DNA from: Reticulitermes speratus
Lineage: Eukaryota > Arthropoda > Insecta > Blattodea > Rhinotermitidae
DNA: 64,000 nucleotides
Assembly (NCBI GenBank): GCA_021186555.1
Contig: JAJKFL010000014.1
Coordinates: 21,769,033 to 21,833,032, forward strand
Direction: 5' to 3'
Positions 37,601 to 47,911 of this stretch are shown piece by piece. Every line of letters begins with the position of its first letter. Position 1 is the stretch's first letter. The translations under genes were made by a program, and so were the position numbers. The notes under the pieces are model-generated. The model was not told the origin of the DNA. It was given only the letters and a program-made list of their open reading frames with translations, and made no database searches.

Positions 37601-39910
37601 TGCATAGGACCATAAATTATTTTCTCTTAAGTTTTATTCAGTACAATTTACAGCTCTTAGAAAAGTCAGGAAATAGAAACTAAAGAAAATTCTGTCCTCT
37701 GAGATGTGTCCTATAGAAATTTACCGGCATGTAGGAAAAATGTACTTCCACAATTAACCCTTAGGATGGGGACAGCATGATTCTCCAAAACGTTGGTAAA
37801 TTTCTACCATACTACACGGCGTCACATCCCAGAAGATATATTCTTCTTAGACCACATTTTGAACACCCAACTGTCACAGAAGTTACAAAGTTTAACAACT
37901 CTCAGATCTACTTGCAGTTTCTTATAGGACGATTCGCTCTGAGACAGACATTTAAAGTGCATCTCATGTAACTGCATGGAGCAGGACCTTCCTTGAAGAG
38001 CCAATGGATTCTTAACTAATGAAGGAATTTTACCTCATTTTATGAAATGTTGTAACAATATCACGCTACTGATTAATATTCTGTGCCAAATTAATCAAGT
38101 CCACATTTTATCAGTCATTTCCGTTCAAATCCACTTTAACCTTGTTATTTCGTCGTCGTTCAAGTTTCTCGACAAGGTGTTTTGTTTGGACGTCTCTTTC
38201 CAAAGCCCGCACGATTGAGGTTAGAACAAATGATGCGTGTTTCGCTTAATGCAATCTTCATACCATCGCAGATATTTCAAAATTATTTCTAATGAAGCAG
38301 ATTCTTATGGGCCAGAATTGAAGACGGCTTAATGTCGGAAAGCCGAGACACGTCGTCTGTCTAATTCTGAATATTTGTAATACAGAAACAAAACGTTGTG
38401 CCAAATAGAAAATTATCTTATTCAGTAATTAAATTAGTATTTTATAAAACAGGTTGTTGTACATGAAGTCAAAATAAGCAAACCAAGTATACCGACAGTA
38501 CACCTTTGCATTCTATTATGAGTATGGCCCAGAATATAAGTAAGTGTCTTGGTGGATTTCACACAGATCATTTTGCCTTTTTAAGCCTGTGTACACGTTG
38601 GAAACAATTTTAGAAACATAGGAACTTTGAAAAGTTAAGAATGGTATACGCTTAATTGGTATTGTAATTGTATTACAAAATTATTGACTTTCATGAAACG
38701 ATGTCTATGATAAAAAAGTGTAATTTAGGAATACCTAAAACTTTCATTCAATTACATTTCTGTAAAATTATTATTTTACGTGTTAGGCTTATGAATTTGC
38801 TCATAATTATGACTTTATTCAAAGTAAATTGAAATCATGCAATGCCACTGCTCGGGCGATTAGTGTTCATTGTTTAACCGCGGAGGACCAGTTCAACTAC
38901 ATGCCAAATTCTGTGGGATTTGTGGTGGACAAAGTGGAGCTGCAGCGGTTTCTCTTCGAGTAATTCCGGTTTACTGTGTCAGTATCATGTTACAAACGTT
39001 GCGTACTTTCTTTTCTTCAGCTGTCATCGACAGCGTCGTTAAATAACAAATAATTTGACTTTAGTTTAATCACACGTAAATATTACACAATTTGTCGAAC
39101 CTGAGGTTTTATTGAAGCCTATCATTGATCTCAAAATTATTCGTTATTAAGTACATTTACTTCCTCATTCGAGTTGGCCCCAAAAATGTAACGTACATTG
39201 CAAAAGTTAATACACGTTCTTCATAGCAAAATTTGTTTGGGTTAGCCCTGTAGTTTAGATGCTGTCATTTACGAAAAGAAAGGGACAAGATGGTAATTAT
39301 TTCTTTGGTTTTACTCCTTTTTTTGAAATACATATAAAAATTGATACTATGTAAGATTAATGTAAAGTAGCAGTTACATTTACCATGCTGCTTTAAATTA
39401 AACGACCCTGACCGAGTTTAGTCTGAACGCAGAAGAACGAATACTTCCTCAACCCTCAAAGACTTGAAAATGTAATTTACAGACACGACATCCCATCATG
39501 ATTCAATTTTTTCTTTCTAAAGCACGTTACAAAGATAAAAATATATGCTTTATATTTACTTATATATATCTTTGAGATGCATTATAAGAATCTATGTGGT
39601 CATAAGCAAAAATCTTAATGACTTGGGTAACCGAAAAATGGTTATTTTAGCAAAGGACCCTCGAGTAACTGCAATGATTCGCTTGTGTATAAAATATTTC
39701 CTATTGGTCTATAATTAGTATTTCATTTCCAGAAAATTTCGAACTCAAATTTTGATACATACTAGTTAATTACTCAGTCAATTTAGAACAGTAAATTCTT
39801 GGTAAATAACGCCTGTTTCATATAGAGTATTCTTGAAGGCCCTCTGTTTCAGATTCAAAAGTCTATGCGAAGCGTGATAGTACATTTAATCCTACCTTAA
39901 TGTATCCCAT
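31294..39910 (-). CDS. Gene 2: pro-resilin-like CPR cuticular protein (three exons)
   Basis: Secreted chitin-binding cuticle protein, paralogous to gene 1. Joining 39910-39896, 34046-33834 and 31689-31294 gives 207 residues. Residues 1-18 look like a signal peptide (VLGTFLLVVAVRG follows five exon 1 residues). Residues 19-76 are Gly/Tyr/Ser-rich (SGGYGAPAVSPYGAAVG, GGYGGGYSGG). Residues 80-138 form the R&R domain with YQFGYAVRD, SGND, IQGEYRVQLPDGR, the spacing G108-x8-G117-x6-Y124, then IAD and NGYRANV. Residues 139-207 are a Ser/Gly/Tyr/Asn-rich tail ending PPGYGN, longer than in gene 1. Introns are phase 0 (about 5.85 and 2.14 kb). Exons 2 and 3 are secure. Exon 1 is the weaker call because MQKLT at 34448-34462 also fits in phase, though without a TATA promoter. 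Confidence 0.85.
31740..31925. repeat. Degenerate minisatellite in gene 2 intron 2
   Basis: Three to four diverged units of about 50-60 bases share ACTGGC, a short purine spacer, GG-x-TGA and AAGAGCAGGAGATGA. It lies about 50 bases from the exon 3 acceptor. Confidence 0.5.
33561..33812 (+). mobile_element. tRNA-derived SINE family C (best head)
   Basis: The head has an A-box-like TAGTTGGAGTAGC and the B-box GAGTTCGAATCCG. The body includes CGGTAAAGCCGCCGGGACG, GAAGCTGACCACTCACTTCC, TAGTGCCGAGGTTAAGAATG and the end CGTTGACAGGAACA. It is antisense to gene 2 and ends about 22 bases from the exon 2 donor. Confidence 0.75.
33834..34046 (-). CDS. Gene 2 exon 2: signal peptide remainder and Gly-rich segment
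   Basis: Acceptor CTTTGTGTCAG (AG at 34047-34048) is followed by 71 codons from VLGTFLLVVAVRG to GGYDEQ, ending at a consensus donor CAG|GTAAGAG. There is no in-frame ATG in the exon, so an upstream coding exon is required. Composition is Gly/Tyr/Ser-rich, as in exon 2 of gene 1. Confidence 0.9.
34148..34172. repeat. (CA)n microsatellite
   Basis: Twelve CA units about 100 bases upstream (in gene orientation) of the exon 2 acceptor of gene 2. Confidence 0.9.
34305..34360 (+). mobile_element. SINE family C fragment
   Basis: GGGGTAAAGCGGCCGAAGAG and ATGATTCACTTCCC match the internal body of the 33.6 kb copy. The head and tail are missing. Confidence 0.45.
34617..34735 (-). pseudogene. LINE C-terminal scrap
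   Basis: CACAAGAGCTCGCCATTGG and TTTTAAAGATTAATTTTAA with CTCCCATCTAGGTTCAG align with the reverse-strand end of the LINE relic at 10.46-10.60 kb. Confidence 0.55.
35542..35580. repeat. 39-base palindrome
   Basis: AGACGTCATGTGCGCAGAGC faces AGCTCTGCATATGACGTCT. The arms are complementary apart from two or three positions. It lies in intron 1 of gene 2. Confidence 0.7.
35692..35750 (+). repeat. 60-base dispersed module, copy 2
   Basis: Near-identical to 26552-26611. Here it abuts the 3' end of an inverted SINE B, whereas at 26.55 kb it follows an (AT)n tract. Confidence 0.6.
35755..35955 (-). mobile_element. tRNA-derived SINE family B
   Basis: Read on the minus strand, the head GCCACCGCTCAGGCTGTTAG and B-box GGGTTCGATCAC are followed by GTGGTGGACAAAGTGGCACT, the CTCCGAGTACTTCGG block, CCTCTGTCAATTTCATTCC and an A-rich end with AAGAAAAAACG. 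It is orientated with gene 2 inside intron 1. Confidence 0.75.
37757..37850 (+). repeat. Decayed single arm of the 30.2 kb inverted-repeat family
   Basis: ACCCTTAGGATGGGGAC, then TTCTCCAAAACGTTGGTAA, TTCTACCATACTACACGGC and GTCACATCCCAGAAGA follow the arm consensus in order. The GAAA and CTGANGA blocks are mutated. Confidence 0.55.
38855..39045 (+). mobile_element. tRNA-derived SINE family B
   Basis: Head CCACTGCTCGGGCGATTAG, then TGTGGTGGACAAAGTGGAGC, GAGTAATTCCGGTTTACTG, and the tail GACAGCGTCGTTAAATAAC. The B-box is decayed. Confidence 0.7.
39896..39910 (-). CDS. Gene 2 exon 1: initiating mini-exon (MGYIK)
   Basis: On the minus strand ATG GGA TAC ATT AAG meets the donor GTAGGATT. It is 15 coding bases, phase 0, and the same length as exon 1 of gene 1, which also ends in AAG. 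A TATA box and an initiator lie upstream at canonical spacing. It extends the exon 2 frame into a good signal peptide. The rival start at 34448-34462 keeps this below certainty. Confidence 0.6.
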
Positions 39911-39950
39911 GTTCGAGTTTCTCTGTTCTCTTGTGAACGTAAAATGTGAT

Positions 39951-39984
39951 CTGACTTCAAAGGAGAGTTTCAGTTCTTTTTATA
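39951..39984 (-). promoter_or_regulatory. Gene 2 core promoter (TATA box and initiator)
   Basis: TATAAAAAG on the minus strand at 39976-39984. A TCAGAT initiator has its A at 39952, 32 bases downstream of the TATA start. The implied 5' UTR is 42 bases. Confidence 0.6.
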
Positions 39985-41780
39985 CCTATATGCTTTAACT
40001 AAGATTTCCCTGCTACACTTATTTCGGAGGAGAGACATAAAGGATCCGTTCCTATTGTTTGGGCGGGAATAAGGAGAAATGTTCTGATGCATAACAAAGA
40101 AGAAAGATGAAAGAAAGCGGCAACAAGAGACGGAGAGAGTAAGGAGATAAGCTAAGAGAGACTTAATTTGGTATAATGCAGCATGTTTCTCGTAAAGTTT
40201 CGCTTACACCAAGGTTTAGTTATTCTCTTATTTAGCGGAAACCTTTTGCAGAAATATATGCAGGCATTTTGCTTAGATTTATTGCAATATCATGAGCAGG
40301 TGAGTGATACTATAGTTCCTTGTTTGCCAGGAAAAAGTTATACTCTTTTGGTTGGTTATACCTGTTATTAATGATTATCGTGGGTAATTTGCTACAAAGA
40401 AAGCAGCAGCAGTTGTGTAATGAGTGACGCGTTTTAAATAGCAGCGCGTTAGGTTTCTGAGGAAAACAGCCTTCGAACGTTTTCAGTACGTTGCCAAATT
40501 TTATACATGTGGCACATCATTGTAATGTATCACTTCAAGGCAAAATCTAGACTTAAAACAAGAATGATGTGTGTTACTTACCTAACACTGTTGTTGCAGA
40601 AAAGATAAATTTTCCTGATGAAAAAGCCTGCTACATAACACAGTCTTCCCATAGTACCGCCTGTCCTCACTACATGTTTCCCTACAATGCATCTTATGAT
40701 CATCCAACCGTCTTTTTCTCAGCCTCTGAAATTAGTTGTTTTCAAGATTTTACCCCACAAAAAATCTGTATATATTTGTTGTCTCCCATATTTCTAGCTA
40801 CATTTTCAACCCATCGTAGCCTGCTAGATTTCATTTGCCTAAAGTGCTAACGCTTAATTTGTAGGGTGTGTCATATACTGGACGTTTATACCTTCGGGCA
40901 ACATTTACACACAAACACACACACTCGTACACACACACGCTAAAGCTTACCGAGCGTACTAATGTAATTTCTTGAATACGTACTATGAAACTGAAATATG
41001 ATTTCTGAGTAATTTACTGACATTCGTTTACGCATTTTTCACTAACAGCGAAAATTAATCTTTCGAGTTTTCGGGTGATCTCATTAGTGTTTTTGAAGGT
41101 TCAGTGCTTGTGAAATGTTTCAACTTTTGTAATGATAAACTGCATTAAATGTTTCCACGTTTCTTGTTCACGACAAATTCTGGAAGATGGATATCCATCT
41201 GCATTATTCCTCGTACAGGAAATAGTCCTTGATATAAAGGAATCGAAATGTCACGTGAAAATACTAAGTGATAAAAACGTTCTTCATACAATTGTCTGGT
41301 TGTGCTCATAATCACTCATTATTGTTTCGTGCGAATGAACAAAATGGAGTTTCCTAAACACACAACCCTTGTTCTTAATTTTCCAGTGGCTACCTACATA
41401 CCCTCACTTTTAATCTCACCTATTTAATAACAGTGAACTATGTCATCATGTAATTTTATCTAACCTGGCAAAAGTTTCTTCTTCTTTTGCTATTAAACAA
41501 CTAGGGAAAAATTAAGTTCCAAAAATTTTAGGAACTAACTTCTCAATGTCTATCATTGTAATTACACAAGTGTATGAAAAACTGCACATATATACATACA
41601 TACATACATAAATAAGTCCATATATACTTAGTACGTGCATGCATACTTACATAATACATTCATGCTCACGTTTGCCATTTTACATGTGTTTGTTATGTTG
41701 TTGCTATTACGTTCTTGAAAGTTTACCCCTACATTCAACTTTAAATGATACTGCCCATGGTGTTTTGTAATATACGTAAC
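39985..41780. other. Intergenic DNA, no gene seen
   Basis: Upstream region of gene 2. CA-rich and (CATA)n tracts lie near 40909-40940 and 41588-41612. No coding exon is recognised. Confidence 0.4.
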
Positions 41781-41793
41781 AGATATATTGGGC

Positions 41794-42340
41794 TTTCACA
41801 CTGTTGACACCGTGCATCTTCGTCATATTAAATTAAGTTATAAACCAACCGATGCACACTAAAACCACTTTTTAAGTAGCTTTATTATAAAATTGTTAAA
41901 ATTGTACCCCTACACGTGTTTCGATCCTAGGATTATCGTCAGGGGGGTTTATTGCTAAAAGCTACAGTCACTTCAACACATGATTTAAATTATTCTATCT
42001 GCACTTTGAAACATAAGTTAAAATCTTGTAAAAAGATTCTCTAAAAGTTGTAAAATTATAAAAGCACTGTAGACGGTAGATTGTGGAACTGCTGGCGTGT
42101 GGTATTAAAAGCATATGAAATGTTTTTGCGTGGAGTGGAGTGTACTACGTGTTGTGCTGTGAAGAGTACTACGGTGGAGAATAATTTAAATCATGTGTTG
42201 AAGTGACTGTAGCTTTTAGCAATAAACCCCCCTGACGATGATTCTAGGATCGAAACACGTGTAGGGGTACAATTTTAACAATTTTATAATAAAGCTACTT
42301 AAAAAGTGGTTTTAGTGTGCATCGGTTGGTTTATAACTTA
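41794..42340 (+). mobile_element. Inverted-repeat element with hammerhead-like core (best copy, 41.8 kb)
   Basis: Two 164-base arms (41833-41996 and 42178-42341) are near-perfect reverse complements around a 181-base centre. The 13-base direct repeat AGATATATTGGGC lies at 41781-41793 and 42341-42353. The 39-base leader has CACCGTGCATCTTCGT at 41808-41823. The right arm core runs CCCC, CTGACGA (42232-42238), T, stem II GATT-CTAG-GATC, GAAAC (42252-42256), a self-complementary ACACGTGT, A, GGGG (42264-42267). CCCC pairs with GGGG as stem I. The left arm carries the same core on the minus strand. High arm identity suggests a young insertion. No protein is encoded. Confidence 0.8.
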
Positions 42341-42662
42341 AGATATATTGGGCATTACCCATAACCTCTCCTTTTTACCTGAAGGCTGAGACACAGCCAT
42401 TCAGCCTAACATTGTGGTAGTTTTCGGCGTGAGACAATGTACACAATTTTTGTCACTTCTTTTGCCCATATATCTATTTCCCTTATATATTTTAATGTAA
42501 GCAGTACTTTCTACCTTACTCTTTAAGCAGAAATTGTTCGGTGGGCCGTTGCAGAACAAGACGAAGCTAGTTTAGAGTTTTGGTAATGTAACTGATTGAT
42601 AGCACCAAAATTAAATGTGCCAGATGATTTTTGCTTAGTACCTAGTGTCTAAATCTAAAAAT

Positions 42663-42760
42663 AAATTTGTCGAATGCAGTAGAATCTCGATATTTCAAGG
42701 TGAACAGGACAAAGATTGCCTCGAACTACCGAAAACTCGGACTACACGGATTACGACAAT
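42663..42760 (+). mobile_element. Possible truncated Tigger-like element end
   Basis: CAGTAGAATCTCGATATTTC resembles Tigger-type terminal repeats, and GAACTACCGAAAACTCGG lies within. No matching right end was found, so the call is weak. Confidence 0.3.
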
Positions 42761-43548
42761 GGAAACATATTTTCTCTTACTTTTAAAATTCATTGCTAGT
42801 TTGTTTTACAGTACATACTTAAATCATATAACAATACACAAGAATGCACACAGAAGGCGAATAAAAGGCGATGCATAAATGCCTGAAAGACACATGGGCT
42901 CGCAGAGATACGTAGCCAAGCGAATTCCGTATTCAACGTAGGAAGAACCTTAACTACATCGCGTCGGCTCGGACGAAACGGAATCTCGAACGATAGCGAT
43001 TCTCCTGTCCTTGCAGCTGAAATACGTTAAGGAGTGACGGACAGACATGGCCACCCATTAAGCCTTAATTTTTAACACCTAATATGAAGGTCATAAAATT
43101 ATTCTATTGTAATCTGTCTTTTATGAGAGGTTATGTTTGCTACGTAATATACATAATGTTTGCTTAGTGGTGTAATGAACAAAGGTCTGTGAACAGTTTG
43201 TACCTTCAATCTTGTTACTGAAGTAAATTATTGTAATTATATTAATTGATTACAAGTGGTGGCCATGGTTTGTTGTCTCTCCAGGAAGGTCAAATATTAC
43301 AGCAGCAAGTATTTTTCTCCTTTTTTCTCAGTAATTTGTATTATGTTTAATAAATATGAAACTGCCTTCCCGGAGCTGACACGTCTTAAATTACTTCTAC
43401 TCTCTAATGAGAAATAGTTGTATAAAATGTTCAATTTGGAACATATTGTAGACATATTTTTAAAGTGAATGTATACATTTCATGGCTGATGCTTAGGCAC
43501 AACAGCAAAGTTACGTTAATGCAAAACGGGCAAATATGTAGGCCTACA

Positions 43549-43881
43549 GTAAAACTTTGATTATCCGTAACCCAATTATCCTTCAGTTTCTATAAACTGT
43601 CATCGTCGCGAGCCACTGTGTGTGGGGAGATGTAGGAGGAAATGCGGATGTGTTTCTTATCACATGGTGTGTAGTGTGTAATTAAGATAGCATTTTTTTC
43701 AATTTTTAACAATTCTGTAATGTTCGTATGTAAGTACATGTACTGTAGTACGTAATATAATAAAAAATTTTATCTGTATTAGGCAGTGTGTAATTGTTAA
43801 GCACCTATTATATTGTCTGTCTATTCTCGTATCCGCCATTGCTTCGATCCCGACTCCTGACGGATAATCGAAGTTTTACTG
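43549..43881. mobile_element. Tigger/pogo-like MITE
   Basis: The left end starts CAGTAAAACTTTGATTATC. The right end read on the other strand starts CAGTAAAACTTCGATTATC, so the 21-base terminal repeats differ at one position. TA precedes the left end (43547-43548); the right flank no longer reads TA. The 333-base element has no transposase. Confidence 0.8.
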
Positions 43882-44389
43882 GATTTTAAACTAAAGCCCG
43901 CCTACTAGATAAGAGGGTTTACGTTCTCACGATTATCAGTTAAGCGTTACTTTAATGATAAACATAGGATGTACGACATGTAACACTGCTATTAGATCAC
44001 AAGAACGCGTGCTGTTTCAGTTATTAGTGTGTTCCGTCTACCAACATACAAAATCATTCTTTTCGGGGCCGATATATCTGTAATCTCCTACTCTTCGGTT
44101 TGTACTGATGAAGCACCATCCCTGTTAGTTCTCAGACTTTCTTTCAAAATGCGCCAGCGGTCTATTTCACAGTTTGTGTTTTGTTCTGTTAATATTTTTG
44201 TTACTTGTGTGATCTGTCTTTATGCATCCAATAGCGACCTAGGAGAAAATCGTTTCTGCCTTCTTTACCGACCCCATTATATATTCCTTTAATGTCCAAC
44301 ATTCGTATCTATATAAAGGCAAAGGAATGTGATTACTCCGTAGAGTGCTGTGTCTAACGGGTTTGTCGATTGCTGAGAATACGCAGTGT

Positions 44390-44578
44390 CGGTAAGTGAT
44401 GATTGAATGGATATGGAGCGTTGGTGGAATGATATTAACAGGAGAAACACATGTACTCGGAGAAAACCCTGTCTTGGTGCCAATCTGTCCATCATACATC
44501 GTAAAATGACTGACCTGGGATCGAACCCAATTATCCAGTGTGACAGGCCTTAATGTCCCCGCGCTGCTGCTCAATACA
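44390..44578 (-). mobile_element. tRNA-derived SINE family B
   Basis: On the minus strand, B-box GGGTTCGATCCCAGG, the block CAAGACAGGGTTTTCTCCG and the CCTGTTAATATCATTCCACC end match the 35.8 kb copy. Confidence 0.65.
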
Positions 44579-45034
44579 ATTTTATTAATACTAATACGTA
44601 AATTTTATGTCCATAATGCAGTTATTAAGGGCGCTTCTGTTCGAAGGAGAAGCATATGCAATCATTGTTCTTCTTGAAGTTTGTCAGTGTTTTGGTTCGT
44701 CAGAAAGTAGTGTGACGGTGTAATTTGATCGGTCACGCGTGTGAGTGGAAGAACTGATACCGCCAGCAGCCTTCTGAACACGTGGAAGTATCCTGAGACA
44801 CAAACAAGCGGGGTTCCTCGTGTTTTCGTGTGCATGCATGCATTTTCTAACACGAAGTACCGGTTCCAATATAACAGTCAGCATAGGAACATTGGCATGT
44901 CTAATCCGTGAAGACACAAACGTTGCTATAGGAGGGTACAGTAACTTCGAGAATTCAGTTTGAGTTTTTCGGGTTGTTTATAAACAACTAAGTAACAGAA
45001 ATATTGTATTCTTTTATCCTGGTAAGAGCAAGAG

Positions 45035-45236
45035 GTTTTTCTGTTCTCCAAAGAATGAAGACTAGCTCTGGGGCTCACCAAGTTTCATGCTTTAATTGGT
45101 ACAACGGGGTCTTTCAATTGATGTAAAGCAGCTGGAGTGTGAAGCTGACTACGTACCTATATCTAGTGTCGAGGGTAAGAATGAGTAGACCTAGATCTCT
45201 GCTCTCTCTTTATGCCTTCGTGGGGTTGACAGAGAC
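45035..45236 (+). mobile_element. SINE family C, 5'-truncated
   Basis: Body blocks GTGAAGCTGACTACGTACC, TATCTAGTGTCGAGGGTAAG and the end TATGCCTTCGTGGGGTTGAC are in family order. The head is lost. Confidence 0.6.
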
Positions 45237-46334
45237 TTTTCTTTTTTTTTTGTTTTTTACGTCTTCATATTTCTCCGGTCCTGCTGCTTTAGCATAATCT
45301 CGTTGACATAAAACCTGTAAGAAGCCTAGTTTTATTACGCAAGAACGCAGTACGTTTTGGTAGCAGTGTGGCATTTTTTTGTTGTGGATACCACTGGACT
45401 CAACCACGACATAAGAATTCGGGTCTGGGTGTTTGTATGTTTATTATTCTTCTCACATAATATTAATATAAGGAGTGTTTAGCATACGCATGTAGCTTGT
45501 CTTATCCATTTAAAGGCAAGAAGCAACTATATATACCAGCTGCTTTAACATTAAAATTAATATCGTCTTGCCAAAATTGTATTTGAGTATTCGTATTATT
45601 CTGAGAATAAACATCTTTATTCAGTTGGTCTTTGTAGCGGAAGCACACCATGTTGACTGAATGTAGGAGCTGAATTTCAAAATTTTATTTAGATGAACTG
45701 CATTTTTAAAGGACTGTAAAATAACTCTGTGGTTCCGGCAGACCGTCGACCTGGTCATCCCCAAAATACAAGTAAAATTTTTGCACTTGAGCCAACTTCA
45801 CCGGTAAATTCTGTAAATAATATTTTCAGGTTGCTTCATTCTGTCCATTATCGTACACAAACAGTTCTTGCAGGATTATTGAAAGTGTGAAACTCACATT
45901 AATTACCTGCTGCCACAGATCTCATGTCTGAATACACTGGAATGTATATCATATAAGTTCCAGTGACAAAGTTTCTGATCTTGTAATTAAACACGCTTGA
46001 TGTAGGATGTACGAATGTGACAAGAATTTGGATAATTCGCTTTCTCACTGACATGAAGGGCAATGTCCTGAATGTGAAATTTGTTACCAGCTGGGACCTT
46101 TGCATTGCTCAGCTATTCAGGCAACGTGTGCTTACGTGTATTTCATGGCTAACTGTTCCTTACGCATACCTATTTTGTCTGAACAAAGCTGTGCGGTTTT
46201 TTAACGATACTCGTTCAAATACGTAGCTTATAGAGCGGAAAATAATCGAAAAATAGCCGTGAATGTAATGCAAATAAGGATTTGCGAGGAGGGGTTTGTG
46301 GCATAATTAAAAGCACTGTTCCACATAGGATATT

Positions 46335-46600
46335 ATACTTGGCCCAGTGACTGAGCTACGGGATAAACTACCGAGGAATCTTTATTCGATTTCTGGCAAG
46401 GTTAAGAGATTTTCCTCTATTTTAAATCATCCAGACCAGCTCTGGTTCCACTGTGCCTCTTATTCAGTGGATAAAGTGGGTTCTTTCCCCGCGGTAAAGC
46501 GGTATGGACGTTTGTATGACCACTCTTCTCTATCTAGTGCCGAAGCAAAGAGCTAAGCCACTACTCCTTGTTGTGCCTTCGTTGTGCTCACAGGGACAAT
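46335..46600 (+). mobile_element. tRNA-derived SINE family C
   Basis: Head TTGGCCCAGTGACTGAGC with a B-box-like TATTCGATTTCTGG is followed by CGCGGTAAAGCGGTATGGAC, CTATCTAGTGCCGAAGC and CTTCGTTGTGCTCACAGGG. This looks close to full length. Confidence 0.7.
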
Positions 46601-47626
46601 ATTACCTATTGCTTTGCTGCAGCATTCGACTTGAGAGACAGAAAACACTTCAGCATAGCGCTAAACCCGGGCTAGATTGAAACGGAGCGTTACTGCTGCC
46701 GTAACTTTGTAGGTTCGATTGCATATGCGAAAATCGCACGTTATTTCACCCCTATAGGGAATGCCTGTACGTTAGTGGTTTGCTCGAGTATCTGCAAACT
46801 TCATGTGTAATTCCATCTTGGCAGAAATTAGAGTACATTAGTTATTCACACAAGTCTTTGCATCGGGAAAATTTAAAATCATTTGCTAAATTCAGCATAT
46901 TTTTTCTACACTTTTCCTGAATTCTACGAACATAACATTTACGCCAATGGTGTAATATATACCCACGTATTTAATAGTTATGGCCTGTTCATAAAACCAT
47001 TTTTATTAAAAACGGGAACGTAAAATACATTAAATATATTGGTATTGAATTATAAAGTTTCATCTTAATTCTCTGTAGTACTTTCGGAAGTGAAATTTAG
47101 AGTTTTAGAATTTCGCTTGATGTTGGAACGATTCTGTAGTTGTCGAAGAAAGCGGAATGACTGTCACTTGTAGTCTGTGATATGTAACATATCTGTCAAT
47201 AGCTCGGAACGAAATAGCGTCGATTCATTGGATGATAGTGGATTATAAATTGGAAATAATGAGGAAGGACGTGATCGTGGACTACTTTAACGAGCTGTCC
47301 TGAATTTTGACTGTACGAATTAACAAATGTCACAGAAATTTTCAGGATAGTCGGATTTCTGGCATACAACCGAACCCGGCACGTCTAAGTATGTGGGGGT
47401 TGACACTTCAGCCAACTTGCTCGAGAAGCAGGATATGTACTCGTTTCTTTACAGAGATGAATTACGGCATGCTGCCAGGACTAGAATAGCGATGTCAGGG
47501 ACGAATCGATTTCTGTGCTGCAACTGATGTTGCCATTCGTAACGGTCACGATTTGTCTTTCAATTCGGGGTCAACATTTTAACATATAAATATTACAGAT
47601 GTACTGTTGTGTAGGGAAAGATGATT

Positions 47627-47897
47627 TTTTCTTTTTCTTTCCAATGGCTCGACAGCCCCTTAGGGCCTAGGCCGCCTCATTTTTCGAGGCTTCACGATCC
47701 ACACAGTTTTTAGACACACCACACTCGGTAGGACTCCCCTGGACGAGGGACCAGCTCGTCAAAGAGACCTCTACCTGACAACACACAACACTCACAAGAG
47801 ACAGACATCCATGCCCCGGGTGGGATTCGAACCCACAATCCCAGTAAGCGAGCGGCCGTAGACCCACGCCTTAGACCGCACGGCCACTGGGATCGGC
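47627..47897 (-). mobile_element. tRNA-derived SINE family A, full length
   Basis: On the minus strand the 5' tRNA-like head contains GTGGCCGTGCGGTCTAAGG (A-box region) and GTGGGTTCGAATCCCACC (B-box with an intact T arm). A unique body follows, then the 3' end AGGGGCTGTCGAGCCATTGG and an A-rich tail. The 14-base direct repeat AGGGAAAGATGATT flanks it perfectly at 47613-47626 and 47898-47911. No acceptor stem can form, so it is a SINE and not a tRNA gene. The intact duplication points to recent insertion. Confidence 0.88.
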
Positions 47898-47911
47898 AGG
47901 GAAAGATGATT

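Larger units (their letters stand above)
34047..39895 (-). other. Gene 2 intron 1
   Basis: About 5.85 kb if exon 1 is at 39.9 kb. It holds a (CA)n tract, a SINE C scrap, a LINE scrap, two SINE B copies in opposite orientation, a 39-base palindrome and a decayed inverted-repeat arm. Between these are AT-rich stretches, such as 36.0-37.7 kb, with nothing recognised. Confidence 0.6.

Noticed and set aside
47820-47897. tRNA gene
   Set aside because: The A and B boxes and T arm are present, but no acceptor stem forms. The sequence continues into a SINE body with an A-rich tail and flanking duplication.
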